Program-made: the position numbers and the translations under genes
The notes under the pieces: model-generated
What the model saw: only the letters and a program-made list of their open reading frames with translations
Told to the model about the DNA's origin: nothing
The model's database searches: none
Part shown: piece after piece, positions 24,663 to 33,451 of the stretch
How positions within the stretch are numbered: position 1 is the stretch's first letter
Layout: each line of letters starts with the position of its first letter
NCBI GenBank assembly: GCA_019247515.1
Contig: JAFAOS010000531.1
Coordinates: 1 to 50,505, forward strand
Length of the DNA: 50,505 bases
Source: Chloroflexota bacterium
GTDB lineage: Bacteria > Chloroflexota > UBA6077 > CF-72
Reading direction: 5' to 3'

Positions 24663-24964
24663 CACCCGCGAGACGCTTTTTCAGCGCCACGAGACGCTTC
24701 CTTTTATCCGTGTGACGGTTGGCGTGACGCTTCGCGATTACGCTAAGCCGAAAAGGAAGGCGCGAGCGCGGTAGGCGGACGAGCAATGCGGAGACAGCGG
24801 CAACTGGAAAGCGATGCAACGAGCGAAGTTGGCGGTTGACGAGCGAGGGCGGTCGCGCGCGAAGAGGCGCCCCGCCCCGCCAGCCCGCGCCCGGCGGCGA
24901 TGCTCGCCGCTGCGGTCTCCGACAGGCGTTCGCCTCGCGCCGCGTTCGCGCAGCGCCGAGTGAC
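24663..24964. other. 302-bp gap with no gene
   Basis: I see no convincing gene. Three copies of GACGCTT lie within about 60 bases (24672, 24693, 24726), two of them as CGAGACGCTT. An antisense frame open here and into the next gene has low-complexity Ala/Gly/Arg composition and no family features, so I do not call it. Confidence 0.5.
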
Positions 24965-26011
24965 ATGCGAGCACCGGCGGCGGCGACGGTCTGCATGGCT
25001 CTCACCCTGGTCGGCGCGGCGTGTGCGCCGGCGCCAGCGCGTGCGCCCGGCGCGACGGCCACGAGCACGCCGCCGCCCCTCGCCACCCGCGCGGCCGCCA
25101 GCGGCGCTCTCGTGGCGCCACCGGCGGCGCGCCTGACGCCGACATCGCTGGTCGTCCAGGCGACACCCGCCGCGCGGGTGCCACCCGCGACCTCGCTTCC
25201 CTCACCGACGCTCGCGGCGACTCCGACCCAGACGCCCGAAGCCACCGCCGAGTCCGTCGAGGCACCGGCCCTCGACGGACTGCTCGAGGGCCTGCTGCCC
25301 GATGGCGATCCGACCTACGGCCTGGTGCTCGAGGACCTCGGCAGCGGCGCGCGCACCGCTGTCAACGACGATCGGCCATTTCCGTCGGCGAGCCTGTACA
25401 AGCTCGGCGTGGCCTGGCTTGCGCTGCGCGAGGTCGACGCTGGCACCCTGAGCCTCGACGACCCGCTGCCCATCGAGGACGAGGACACCGTCGAGCCCGA
25501 GCCGCGCGGCGGATTCAAAGCCGCCGACACGCCGACGGTGCACGAGGCGCTCGAGGCCATGCTGTCGGTCAGCAGCAATGCCGCCGCCCACGCGTTCCTG
25601 CGCGTGCTCGGGCGCGGCACGGTCAACCAGGAGATGGACCGCATCGGACTGACTCAGATGCGCGTCCCCGACGACGACGACAGCGAGGCGGTCACCTCCG
25701 CGGCGGACATCGCGCATTTGCTGCGCCTGGTGCTGACCTCGCCCGAGCTGAGCGTCAGCGCCAAGGAGGTCCTGGCGCAGGGCATGTCGAAGATCGCGCC
25801 GCCAGATGCGTTGCGCGAGACGCTGCCGGACTCGGTGGCGATTCTCGACAAGACCGGCAACCTGGACGATTCGAGCAATGTCGGCGCCCTGCTGCAGACC
25901 TCGCGTGGCACGGCGATCGTGGTGGTGGTCGACAGCGGCGTGAACCCTGGCGCGGCGCGCGCGGTCATCGCCCAGATGGGCCAGATCGCGTACCACACGC
26001 TGCTCGAGTGA
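24965..26011 (+). CDS. Class A beta-lactamase-like serine hydrolase, lipoprotein-like
   Basis: 348 residues. The N-terminus is a signal peptide with a lipobox-like VGAAC (Cys 20). Residues 25-95 are an Ala/Pro/Thr-rich tether. The catalytic domain shows SxxK (SLYK in PSASLYKLGVAW), SxN (SSN in SVSSNAAAHAF) and KTG (LDKTGNLDD), the three class A boxes. An omega-loop Glu motif is not clear, so true beta-lactamase activity is uncertain; a cell-wall or esterase role is possible. ATG 24965 gives the best signal peptide although the frame is open from 24836. It is probably monocistronic. Confidence 0.87.
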   Translation: MRAPAAATVCMALTLVGAACAPAPARAPGATATSTPPPLATRAAASGALVAPPAARLTPTSLVVQATPAARVPPATSLPSPTLAATPTQTPEATAESVEAPALDGLLEGLLPDGDPTYGLVLEDLGSGARTAVNDDRPFPSASLYKLGVAWLALREVDAGTLSLDDPLPIEDEDTVEPEPRGGFKAADTPTVHEALEAMLSVSSNAAAHAFLRVLGRGTVNQEMDRIGLTQMRVPDDDDSEAVTSAADIAHLLRLVLTSPELSVSAKEVLAQGMSKIAPPDALRETLPDSVAILDKTGNLDDSSNVGALLQTSRGTAIVVVVDSGVNPGAARAVIAQMGQIAYHTLLE

Positions 26012-26068
26012 CGCGGCATCCGGTCGGCAAAGGCCGCAGACGCGCACCAGCGCCGCGCCTGACGACGT

Positions 26069-26605
26069 TCAGGACGCGCGGTGGACCAGGCCCGGCGGCA
26101 GCGCCGCGAGCCAGCCGAGCTCGAGCACGCCCCACAGCCCGATCAGGATCGCCTCGGCCGCGTCGTGACGCAGCGAGGTCGGCCGGCGCGCCGCCGACCA
26201 GGCGATGACCCGCCGCGCGAGCTCGTCGGCCGTGCGCTTGGCCAGCTCGCCGCTGCGTTGCTCGCGCGGATACAGGAACGCGCGGCGCCAGGTCTCGGCG
26301 CTTAGCCACTGGACCTCCACGCCGCGCGCGGCGGCCTCGTCGGCCCAGGCGCCGGCCAGCGCGCCGCCGCCTTCGACCACCAGGTGCGAGACGCCGTCCA
26401 GGAGCGCGGGCACGCCACGCCGCAAGCTCGACGGCGCGCCAAAATGCTGCGAGCGGTACCAGCGCAGCCGGCCGTCGGCGCCGTAGAGCGCCAGGCCGGT
26501 TCGCAGCCCGAGGTCCACCGCCAGCAGCCTGCGCTCGAGCAGGCTCGCCGCCTCGCAGGGCGCCAGCGGCGCGGACGGCCTGGCCGAGGCGGCAGGCTCG
26601 GGCAA
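26069..26605 (-). CDS. RuvC/RNase H-fold-like protein of unknown function
   Basis: A protein of 149 to 178 residues depending on start (GTG 26518 or TTG 26605; no ATG). Three acidic motifs are in the order and spacing expected for a RuvC-type RNase H fold: VDLGLRTGLALYG (Asp), LVVEGGGALAG (Glu) and LRHDAAEAILIGLWG (Asp). The last closely echoes the DAADALA motif of RuvC. This is not RuvC itself, because the rest differs and no ruvA/ruvB is nearby. Nuclease activity is inferred. The gene is convergent with the beta-lactamase-like gene and lies downstream of the C39-like peptidase on the same strand. Confidence 0.6.
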   Translation of the reverse strand: MPEPAASARPSAPLAPCEAASLLERRLLAVDLGLRTGLALYGADGRLRWYRSQHFGAPSSLRRGVPALLDGVSHLVVEGGGALAGAWADEAAARGVEVQWLSAETWRRAFLYPREQRSGELAKRTADELARRVIAWSAARRPTSLRHDAAEAILIGLWGVLELGWLAALPPGLVHRAS

Positions 26606-26620
26606 ATTCGGCGCGATTGG

Positions 26621-26654
26621 CGTGGACTGCTCCGTCGCGTGGACTGCTCCGTCG
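26621..26654. repeat. Exact 17-bp tandem duplication
   Basis: CGTGGACTGCTCCGTCG is repeated twice with no spacer, followed by a partial third copy (CGTG). It lies between the stop of the C39-like peptidase gene and the first possible start of the RNase H-fold gene. Confidence 0.8.
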
Positions 26655-26663
26655 CGTGCCGCG

Positions 26664-27881
26664 CTACCAGTTCGGCGTCGCGTCAGGCGGTGGTGGTGGC
26701 AGCGCCACGCTCGCCGGGTGGATGATGTAGGCGGTGCCGCCAGAGCCGCGCAGCCAGACGCGCTCGAATTGCGCGCGATCGTACGCGTGGCGCACCGTGG
26801 CGTCGGACAGTGACGCGGGGTCATTCACGATCGGGTTGCCGGCGGCGTCGAAGCCGACGACCACCACCAGGTGACCGTTGGTGCCGCCCGAAAACAGGAA
26901 CCCATCGAGCTCGCCCGGGCGGCTGGCGATCGAGGTCACGACCGGAATTCCGGCGCGCACGAATTGCTCGGCTTCGGCCAGCGAACGCAGCTGCGTGACG
27001 AAGGTGTCCAGGCCGAAGCGCGCGGCGTAGGCGGCGTTGAAGGGCCAGTTGCCGGTGCCGCGATACGCCGCGTCGTAGGTGGCGCGCGCGGCGAAGTCGA
27101 CGCTCGGGTCGGCGTAGCGCGGGTCGACCCACGCCAGGTCGTCGGCGTTGGGTCCGCGGCCCCAGAACTCGACGACCATTTCGGTCGACGTCGGGCTGCA
27201 CCACGCCTCGCCGCCGCCGCCCCACTGAGGGTACTGATGAGCGTGGATTTCCTGCGACAGCGGCGGCACGCCGAGCTCGACCGGATCGCTGCTCAGCGGA
27301 GTTGAGGTGGGCTGAGCGGCGGAGTAGGCGTAGTCGGCCGTTTCGGCGCCGAGGGTGTGCACCCCTGGCGAAGGATCGTCAGCCGAGGCGCGCTGCAAAC
27401 GCACGCGCAAGCTGTAGCTGACGAAGGGGTCAGCGCGGGCGTAGAGCGTGTCGGTGGCTACTCGACCGAGCGCGTCCGCCTGACCGGGGACCGAGGTACG
27501 CTGGGCGCGCTGATCGTCGTCGGCCCAGATGCCGAGCGTGTACCAGTCGCTCGTGTCGCCGGCGGCCGTCGTGACCTGGGCCTCGACCGTGACGCGACCG
27601 GCCGCCGGCGTGTCGGCGTTCCAGGATGCGACCAGTCGGCTAAAGCTGCTCCGCGGCTGGACGCTGGGCGCGGCCCAGGTGCCGCTGAGTGCCCCGGGCG
27701 CGAGCACGATGCGGTCGCCATCCGGCAGGGTCGAGTTGAACGCGCCGCCGCCGAAGTCCGTCGCGGAATCGAAGCGCGTGAACTGGATGGCCGCTGGCGC
27801 CGCCGCATCTGCCGCGGCCGGCGCGGAGAAGAGCAGCAGCACGGCGAGCACGACGAGCAGGCGCGCGATCGAGGCCAACAC
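26664..27881 (-). CDS. Secreted C39-like cysteine peptidase
   Basis: A 405-residue exported protein with an N-terminal signal peptide (LLVVLAVLLLFSAPAAADA). The first 200 residues form a beta-rich domain of unknown role, with WYTLGIWADDD and SYSLRVRLQ segments. The C-terminal domain is a C39_2-type papain-fold peptidase: Cys 228 in EAWCSPTSTEM, His 337 in TNGHLVVVVG and Asp 354 in VNDPAS. Its target is unknown; secreted C39-like proteins in Chloroflexota and Actinobacteria probably act on peptides outside the cell. It is divergent from the nitroreductase gene. Confidence 0.88.
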   Translation of the reverse strand: MLASIARLLVVLAVLLLFSAPAAADAAAPAAIQFTRFDSATDFGGGAFNSTLPDGDRIVLAPGALSGTWAAPSVQPRSSFSRLVASWNADTPAAGRVTVEAQVTTAAGDTSDWYTLGIWADDDQRAQRTSVPGQADALGRVATDTLYARADPFVSYSLRVRLQRASADDPSPGVHTLGAETADYAYSAAQPTSTPLSSDPVELGVPPLSQEIHAHQYPQWGGGGEAWCSPTSTEMVVEFWGRGPNADDLAWVDPRYADPSVDFAARATYDAAYRGTGNWPFNAAYAARFGLDTFVTQLRSLAEAEQFVRAGIPVVTSIASRPGELDGFLFSGGTNGHLVVVVGFDAAGNPIVNDPASLSDATVRHAYDRAQFERVWLRGSGGTAYIIHPASVALPPPPPDATPNW

Positions 27882-27961
27882 CGGGTTGGCGACAGTCTAC
27901 GCAAGGCTTGGTGCGCGACCGCGGCCGAACGCGTCCCAACCGCCCGGGTACGCTAGCCGGA

Positions 27962-28510
27962 ATGACCGACGTCACCAGCAAAGTTGCCGAACAGATCGAG
28001 TTCCTGCGCGGACTGCGCCAGATTCGCCAGCTCAAACCCGAGCCGATTCCCGCCGACGCACTCCGCGACATCCTCGAGGTGGCACGCTGGACGGGCAGCG
28101 CGCGCAACATCCAGCCCTGGGAGCTGATTGTGATTCACGATCGGGCCACGCTCCAGAAGCTCGGGACGATCCCGGATGGCCGCGGACCACACCTGGTCAA
28201 CGCCGGCGCCGGCATTGCCCTGGTCATGTCTGGTGACCTGGAGCACCCTGACTTCGACACCTACGACGAGGGACGTCTCAGCGAGCGGATCATGCTGGCC
28301 GCCGAGGCGCACGAACTTGGTTCGGCCATTGGTTGGTTCAAGGGTGGCGCCTCGGACGAGGCCAAGCGCATCCTCGGCGTGCCCTCCGTACGGTTGCTGC
28401 GCACAATCATGTCGATTGGCGTCGTCGACGCCGAGGGGTACGACAAGCGACAGCGCCCCGCGCAGCCGCGCAAGTCGCTCGCCGACATCGTCCACCAGGA
28501 ACGCTGGTAA
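27962..28510 (+). CDS. Nitroreductase family protein
   Basis: A 182-residue FMN oxidoreductase-fold protein. Family features are RGLRQIRQLKPEPIP at the N-terminus, the WTGSARNIQPWELIVIHD segment that binds FMN and substrate, and GSAIGWFKGG in the middle. The C-terminus is short. Native substrate unknown (nitroaromatics, quinones or flavins in the family). It is convergent with the cupin gene. Confidence 0.85.
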   Translation: MTDVTSKVAEQIEFLRGLRQIRQLKPEPIPADALRDILEVARWTGSARNIQPWELIVIHDRATLQKLGTIPDGRGPHLVNAGAGIALVMSGDLEHPDFDTYDEGRLSERIMLAAEAHELGSAIGWFKGGASDEAKRILGVPSVRLLRTIMSIGVVDAEGYDKRQRPAQPRKSLADIVHQERW

Positions 28511-28593
28511 AGCCCTCGCGTCAGGCGCATGCGCTCGACGGGGCGAACCTGCTCCCAGGCAGACTGCCGGTGACCGCGGCGATCGCCCCTCCG

Positions 28594-28623
28594 TTTCAGT
28601 ACGCCGCAACAGACGTACTGAAA
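28594..28623. terminator. Inverted repeat between convergent genes
   Basis: TTTCAGTAC (28594-28602) and GTACTGAAA (28615-28623) form a perfect 9-bp stem with a 12-base loop between the convergent nitroreductase and cupin genes. Only short A/T flanks are present, so a role as a bidirectional terminator is possible but not strong. Confidence 0.4.
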
Positions 28624-28644
28624 AGAACATGAGAGTGCGTCAGA

Positions 28645-29058
28645 TTACGCGTCTGTCCTCCAGGGCTCTTTCCGGCAGCCGGGGCGATCGTAGTGGTGGA
28701 ACTCGCCTCTGGTGTTGATGGCGATGCGCACTGACACTTCGCTGCCGACCGGTTCCAGGTGGTGGTTGCGGAGTTTGGGGCACAACACAAAATCGCCGGC
28801 TCTGGCGCGGACCGGCTCCGACTCGCCTTCGATGTGCCAGTTGATCTCGCCGCGCATCAGCACCCACCACTCGTCGTGCTCGTGATAGTGGGTGTCGTTC
28901 GGCGTGCCGGGCGGGTGGAAGATGACAAACGCCTGGACGTCGTCGCTGAGGATCAGCGGCGCCGACCAGGGACCATCCTGGGCCGGGTGGCTGGCCAGGA
29001 GGTCGTCGAGGCGGGCGTGTAAGGTGGTCGCATCGAGGATGGAGACTTGAACGGCCAT
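28645..29058 (-). CDS. Cupin-domain protein (3-hydroxyanthranilate dioxygenase-like fold)
   Basis: A 137-residue single-domain cupin. The metal motif 1 is HYHEHDEWWVLMRGEINW (two His and a Glu), and motif 2 includes GDFVLCPKLRNHHLEP (His). The arrangement resembles 3-hydroxyanthranilate 3,4-dioxygenase-like cupins. Its reaction is not known. The start ATG at 29058 overlaps the first 12 bases of the divergent DNA methyltransferase gene. Confidence 0.83.
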   Translation of the reverse strand: MAVQVSILDATTLHARLDDLLASHPAQDGPWSAPLILSDDVQAFVIFHPPGTPNDTHYHEHDEWWVLMRGEINWHIEGESEPVRARAGDFVLCPKLRNHHLEPVGSEVSVRIAINTRGEFHHYDRPGCRKEPWRTDA

Positions 29059-29931
29059 GGCGCTGGCGAGTGTAAACCCGCCGACGCGCCGCGTGGCCGC
29101 GTCATTCAGGCCGACAACCTCGACGTGCTCCACGGACTGCCGGGCGGCAGCGTCGATCTGATCTACGTCGACCCACCGTTCAACACCGGCAAGCGGCAGA
29201 CGCTCGATGCGTTGAAAACGGTGCGCGACGCCCAGAACGGCGACCGGACGGGTTTTCAGGGACAGCGCTATCGGACCGTCCACCTGGGCTCGCAGAAGAC
29301 ATTCGACGACCTGTTCGACGACTATCTCCTGTTTCTCGAGCCGCGCCTCACGGAATTCCGACGCATTTTGACCCCGGCAGGAAGTCTGTACGTTCACCTC
29401 GATGCCCGCGAGGTCCACTACGTGAAAGTCCTGCTGGATGCCATCTTTGGCCGCGAGTGTTTTCTCAACGAGATCGTGTGGGCCTACGACTATGGCGGAC
29501 GCCCGCGGCGCCGCTGGCCGCCCAAGCACGACAGCATCCTGCTGTACGTCCGCGACTCCAGGCGCTACTACTTCGATGCGGAGGCGGCCGAACGCATTCC
29601 CTACATGGCGCCCGGACTCGTGGGCGCTGATAAGGCCGCCCGCGGCAAGCGCCTCACCGACACCTGGTGGTCGACCATCGTGCCGACCAACTCGCGCGAG
29701 CGCACCGGCTACCCGACGCAGAAGCCGCTGGCGGTGCTGCGGCGTATCGTGCGCACTTCATGCCCGCCGGGCGGACTCGTCGCCGACTTCTTTGCGGGCA
29801 GCGGCACCACGGGCGCCGCGGCGCATGAGAGCGGCCGCCGCTTCCTGCTTGTCGACAACAATCCGGAGGCGGTGCAGATCATGCGCACCCGATTCTCGGG
29901 CCAAGGCGTGGAGTTCGCCACGGTCGATTGA
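29047..29931 (+). CDS. DNA methyltransferase (N6-adenine or N4-cytosine type, beta class)
   Basis: 294 residues. Motif IV is DPPF (residues 42-45 in [10 protein letters not shown]) and motif I is [10 protein letters not shown] (247-256) followed by LLVDNN. This IV-before-I order defines the beta class. The middle (about 95-225) would hold the recognition part. The target sequence cannot be told. No restriction gene is near, so it is a solitary enzyme. The only start in frame is TTG at 29047, preceded by GAGGA about 7 bases upstream; this makes it overlap the start of the divergent cupin gene. Codon use is like its neighbours. Confidence 0.85.
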   Translation: MNGHGAGECKPADAPRGRVIQADNLDVLHGLPGGSVDLIYVDPPFNTGKRQTLDALKTVRDAQNGDRTGFQGQRYRTVHLGSQKTFDDLFDDYLLFLEPRLTEFRRILTPAGSLYVHLDAREVHYVKVLLDAIFGRECFLNEIVWAYDYGGRPRRRWPPKHDSILLYVRDSRRYYFDAEAAERIPYMAPGLVGADKAARGKRLTDTWWSTIVPTNSRERTGYPTQKPLAVLRRIVRTSCPPGGLVADFFAGSGTTGAAAHESGRRFLLVDNNPEAVQIMRTRFSGQGVEFATVD

Positions 29932-29946
29932 TTCCAACAACAAACG

Positions 29947-32277
29947 CTACGTTGCGCCGTTGGATTGGAGGACGCGCCAGACCTTCTCGGGCGTGGTCGG
30001 CATATCGAGGTGGGTAATGCCCAGATGCGACAGCGCGTCCACCACCGCGTTGACGAGGGCCGGGGTTGAGCCGATGGTGCCGGCCTCGCCGATGCCCTTG
30101 GCCCCCAGCGGATTGCGGGGTGTCGGGGTGACCGTGCGGTCCAGCTCGAATTCTGGAAAGTCGGCGGCGCGCGGCAAGGCGTAGTCGCCCAGCGTGCTGG
30201 TGGTCGGCTGGCCCGTGTCGTCGTACAGCACTTCCTCGAACAGCGCCTGACCGACGCCCTGGGCGATGCCGCCGTGCCGCTGGCCGTCGACCATCATCGG
30301 GTTCAGCACCCGACCGCAGTCGTCCACGGCCAGATAGCGGACGAGTCGCACCTTGCCGGTTTCGCGATCGACCTCCACCACGGCCAGGTGCATGCCGAAC
30401 GGAAATGTCTCGGCCTCGGGTTTGAAGAAGCGATTGGCCTCCAGGCCTGGCTCATCGCCTTCGGGTACCTCGCCGTTGTAGGCGCGCGCCGCCAGCGCGC
30501 CGAGCGTGGTGGATCGGTCGGGCACACCGCGCACGCTGATGCGGCCCTGTTCGATCTGCACGTCCTCCGGGGCGGCTTCGAGCGCGTCGGCGGCCAGGCG
30601 GATGACCTTGTCGCGCACGCGTTCGGAGGCGCCCAGCACCGCGCTGCCGCCAACGGCCGCCGAGCGACTGCCGAACGTACCGACACCGGTCGGCACTCGC
30701 GCGGTGTCGTTGAAGAGCACGCGAATGTCGTCCAGCGGCACGCCGAGCTGGTCGGCGACAATCTGGCGGAATGGGGTCACATGGCCCTGACCGTGGGGCG
30801 ACGTGCCGGCCAGCAGGGTGACCTTGCCGGACTTTTCGACGCGCACCGTCGCGCTCTCCCACGGGCCGAACGCGCAGATCTCCAGGTAGCCCGAGATGCC
30901 GATGCCGATGAGCGGCTTGCTCGGGTCGTTTCGCCAGGCGATCTGTTTGCGGCGCAGGTCGGCGTAGCCGGCCATGTCCAGCACGCGGTCAAGCGCCGGG
31001 GCGTAGTCACCGGTGTCGTAGGAGGTGCCCATCGGGGTCGTGTAGGGGAACTCCTCGGCGCGGAGAAAGTTCTTGCGGCGCACATCGGCCGGGTCGAGCT
31101 TCAGCTCATCCGCGACGACATCGACGATGCGTTCGACCAGGTAGGTCGCTTCCGGTCGGCCCGCGCCGCGGTAGGCGCCCACGGGTGTCTTGCTGGTGTA
31201 GACGCCGTCGAGGGTGAACTCGATATTCGGCGTGCGATACGGGCCGGGCAGGACCACCGGGGTGAGCGGTGCAATGCCGGGCGTATTCAGGTTGTAGCGG
31301 CCGCCGAGGTCGGCAATCGCACGCACCTTCAGTCCGACGATCTCGCCGTCGGACTTGACCGCCGCCTCGACGTAGTCGATCTGGCCGCGGCCGTGGACCA
31401 TGTTCAGAAAATTCTCGCGCCGCTCTTCGACCCAGCGCACCGGCCGCCGCAGTCGCATCGCCAGCAGCCCGGTCAGGACGTCCTCGGCGGTGAAGTCGAT
31501 CTTTGCGCCGAAGCCGCCGCCCACGTCCGGGGCGATGACGCGGACGTTCGTCTCGGGCAGGTCGAGGATGCCGGCGAGCATAGACCTGAAGCTGTGCGGG
31601 AACTGGGTGCTCGCCCAGAACGTCAGCTCGCCAGTGCCCGCGTCGAAGGTGGCCGCCGCGCCGCGGGTTTCCATGGGGACGGGCAGCACGCGGGGATTCT
31701 CGAAGCGACCGGTGACGATTCGTACGTCCGGGCGCTTGAAGGCTTCTTCGACGTCGCCACCGCTTTTGACCATCCGGTGGGCCAGGTTGGTGCCGAGCTC
31801 TTCGTACAGGAGCGGCGCGCCCGGCTCGAGGGCCGCCTCCGGGTCGGCGACCGCCGGCAGGGGTTCGTAGTCGATCTCGATGGCGTCGATGGCGTCCTGC
31901 GCTTCGGCGCGCGAGGTGGCCACCACGCCGACGAAGGGCTCGCCGACGAAGCGCACCTTGTCGCGGGCGAGGATCTTGTTGGGCGGTGGATTGTCCACTT
32001 CGAACGCCGGCCAGTCTTTCGGCAAGTCGACGGGCAGGACCGCGTCGACTTCGGCGGCCGTGAGCACGGCGAGCACGCCCGGCATGCCGCGCGGTGTCGA
32101 AACGTCAATGTTCTTGATGCGAGCATGCGCATGCGGGCTGCGACCGAAGACGAGGTGCACGACGCCCCCGAGGGCGAGGTCTTCCAGGTACGCGCCGCTG
32201 CCGGAGACCAGGCGCGGGTCCTCGCCACGCTTGATCGGCAGGCCGAGCATGTTCGGGGTGACCACCATGCGGCCCAC
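29947..32277 (-). CDS. Molybdenum hydroxylase large subunit (form II CoxL / xanthine dehydrogenase family)
   Basis: A 776-residue Mo-pterin-binding subunit. The N-terminal domain (about 1-140, [18 protein letters not shown]) is followed by the Mo domain. VGAYRGAGR marks form II rather than form I CO dehydrogenase, which has AYxCSFR. The GGGFGAK segment and the active-site Glu in [11 protein letters not shown] are present. The natural substrate is an aldehyde or heterocycle rather than surely CO. No FAD (CoxM) or iron-sulfur (CoxS) subunit is in the window. It starts 16 bases after the M20 gene stop, so it may be co-transcribed with it. Confidence 0.92.
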   Translation of the reverse strand: MGRMVVTPNMLGLPIKRGEDPRLVSGSGAYLEDLALGGVVHLVFGRSPHAHARIKNIDVSTPRGMPGVLAVLTAAEVDAVLPVDLPKDWPAFEVDNPPPNKILARDKVRFVGEPFVGVVATSRAEAQDAIDAIEIDYEPLPAVADPEAALEPGAPLLYEELGTNLAHRMVKSGGDVEEAFKRPDVRIVTGRFENPRVLPVPMETRGAAATFDAGTGELTFWASTQFPHSFRSMLAGILDLPETNVRVIAPDVGGGFGAKIDFTAEDVLTGLLAMRLRRPVRWVEERRENFLNMVHGRGQIDYVEAAVKSDGEIVGLKVRAIADLGGRYNLNTPGIAPLTPVVLPGPYRTPNIEFTLDGVYTSKTPVGAYRGAGRPEATYLVERIVDVVADELKLDPADVRRKNFLRAEEFPYTTPMGTSYDTGDYAPALDRVLDMAGYADLRRKQIAWRNDPSKPLIGIGISGYLEICAFGPWESATVRVEKSGKVTLLAGTSPHGQGHVTPFRQIVADQLGVPLDDIRVLFNDTARVPTGVGTFGSRSAAVGGSAVLGASERVRDKVIRLAADALEAAPEDVQIEQGRISVRGVPDRSTTLGALAARAYNGEVPEGDEPGLEANRFFKPEAETFPFGMHLAVVEVDRETGKVRLVRYLAVDDCGRVLNPMMVDGQRHGGIAQGVGQALFEEVLYDDTGQPTTSTLGDYALPRAADFPEFELDRTVTPTPRNPLGAKGIGEAGTIGSTPALVNAVVDALSHLGITHLDMPTTPEKVWRVLQSNGAT

Positions 32278-32293
32278 TGTACCTTAGAGGCGG

Positions 32294-33451
32294 TCAGGGA
32301 TCGATCAGCAGCCCTGCCAGCAGCGCCACGCGCCTGGGAAAGCTCTCGGTGTCGACGTGTTCGTGCGCCGCGTGGGCGCCCTCGCCCTCGGGACCGAGCC
32401 CGTCCAGCGTGGGCACTCCCATGGCGGCCGTGAAGTTGCCGTCGGAGCCGCCGCCGGTGCTGCCCTCGCGCAGCTCGACGCCCATGGCGGCCGCGTTGCG
32501 ACGCGCCTGCTCGAACAGTGCGCCCATGGCGGCCGAGCGTTCCATCGGCGGTCGATTCAGGCCGCCGTCGATCGCCAGCGCCGCGCCCGGCAGGTGCGGC
32601 TTCAGGCCGCGGATGGCTGCCTCGATGCGAGCGGCTTCGGCGCGGGTCTCGACGCGGATGTCGACCTGCGCCTCGGCTTCGGCGGCCACGACGTTCGGGC
32701 GAGTGCCACCGTGCACGACGCCGACGTTGACCGTCGTACCGACGGCGTAGTCGTTCAGCGCGTGCAGCGCCAGGACCTGGTGCGCCAGCTCACCCGTGGC
32801 GCTGATGCCCTTTTGCGGCTCGACCCCGGCGTGCGCCGCCCGCCCGGTGATGCGCACGAGGAAATCGCCGGTGCCTTTGCGCGCGGTCTTGAGCGTACCG
32901 CCGGGCAGCGGCGACTCGAGCACGTAGGCGACGGCGGCGCCGTCAGCGGTTCTTTCGATGAGCGCGCGCGACGTCGGGCTGCCGACTTCCTCGTCGGAGG
33001 TGAACAGCACCTTCAGCGGACGCGCCGGTCGCAGCCCATGGGTGCGCAGCGCGTGGAGGGCGAAATACAGCACGACGATCCCGCCCTTCATGTCGAAACA
33101 GCCGGGTCCACGAGCCACACCTTCGGCGTCGACGCTGAACGGAATGCGCTGGAGCGTGCCCAGCGACCAGACCGTGTCGTAGTGGCACAGAGCCACCGCG
33201 TGCTGTGTTGAAGCCTGGCCGTCGACTGTCAGTCGAAGATGCGCGCCGCGCGCCGGGTCCTGTGGTTCGATGCGTTCCAGCGGGCCAAGCTCGCCGAACA
33301 ACGCCTCGAGACGCCGCGCAAAGCGGTCCAGCGACGGCGCGTCGTCAGAAGGCGACTCGATGGATACCAGCTCACCGAGCAGGTCCACCATCTCCTGACG
33401 GCGCGGCTCCAGCTCCGTCCGGAGTGTCGCGGTCAGCTCGGCGCCGTTCAC
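32294..33451 (-). CDS. M20 family metallopeptidase (carboxypeptidase G2 / N-acyl-amino-acid deacylase-like)
   Basis: A 385-residue di-zinc hydrolase. Metal and catalytic residues: His in CHYDTVWSLG, Asp in GPGCFDMKGG, Glu pair in TSDEEVGSPTS, and a late His in GAHAAHEHVDTES. The dimerisation domain (about 180-290) has the TGRAAHAGVEPQKG stretch. Members remove N-acyl groups or C-terminal Glu. The start overlaps the stop of the MenC/NSAR gene by 4 bases (ATGA). Its place in a GNAT-MenC-M20 operon suggests it removes an N-acyl group from an L-amino acid (see findings). Confidence 0.88.
   Translation of the reverse strand: MNGAELTATLRTELEPRRQEMVDLLGELVSIESPSDDAPSLDRFARRLEALFGELGPLERIEPQDPARGAHLRLTVDGQASTQHAVALCHYDTVWSLGTLQRIPFSVDAEGVARGPGCFDMKGGIVVLYFALHALRTHGLRPARPLKVLFTSDEEVGSPTSRALIERTADGAAVAYVLESPLPGGTLKTARKGTGDFLVRITGRAAHAGVEPQKGISATGELAHQVLALHALNDYAVGTTVNVGVVHGGTRPNVVAAEAEAQVDIRVETRAEAARIEAAIRGLKPHLPGAALAIDGGLNRPPMERSAAMGALFEQARRNAAAMGVELREGSTGGGSDGNFTAAMGVPTLDGLGPEGEGAHAAHEHVDTESFPRRVALLAGLLIDP

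Noticed and set aside
24646..25245. 199-residue minus-strand frame over the gap and start of the beta-lactamase-like gene
   Set aside because: Low-complexity Ala/Gly/Arg composition and overlap with the lipoprotein signal and tether on the plus strand.
30274..32433. 719-residue plus-strand open frame opposite the CoxL-like gene
   Set aside because: It is a GC-rich antisense shadow. The minus strand carries the clear molybdenum hydroxylase motifs.
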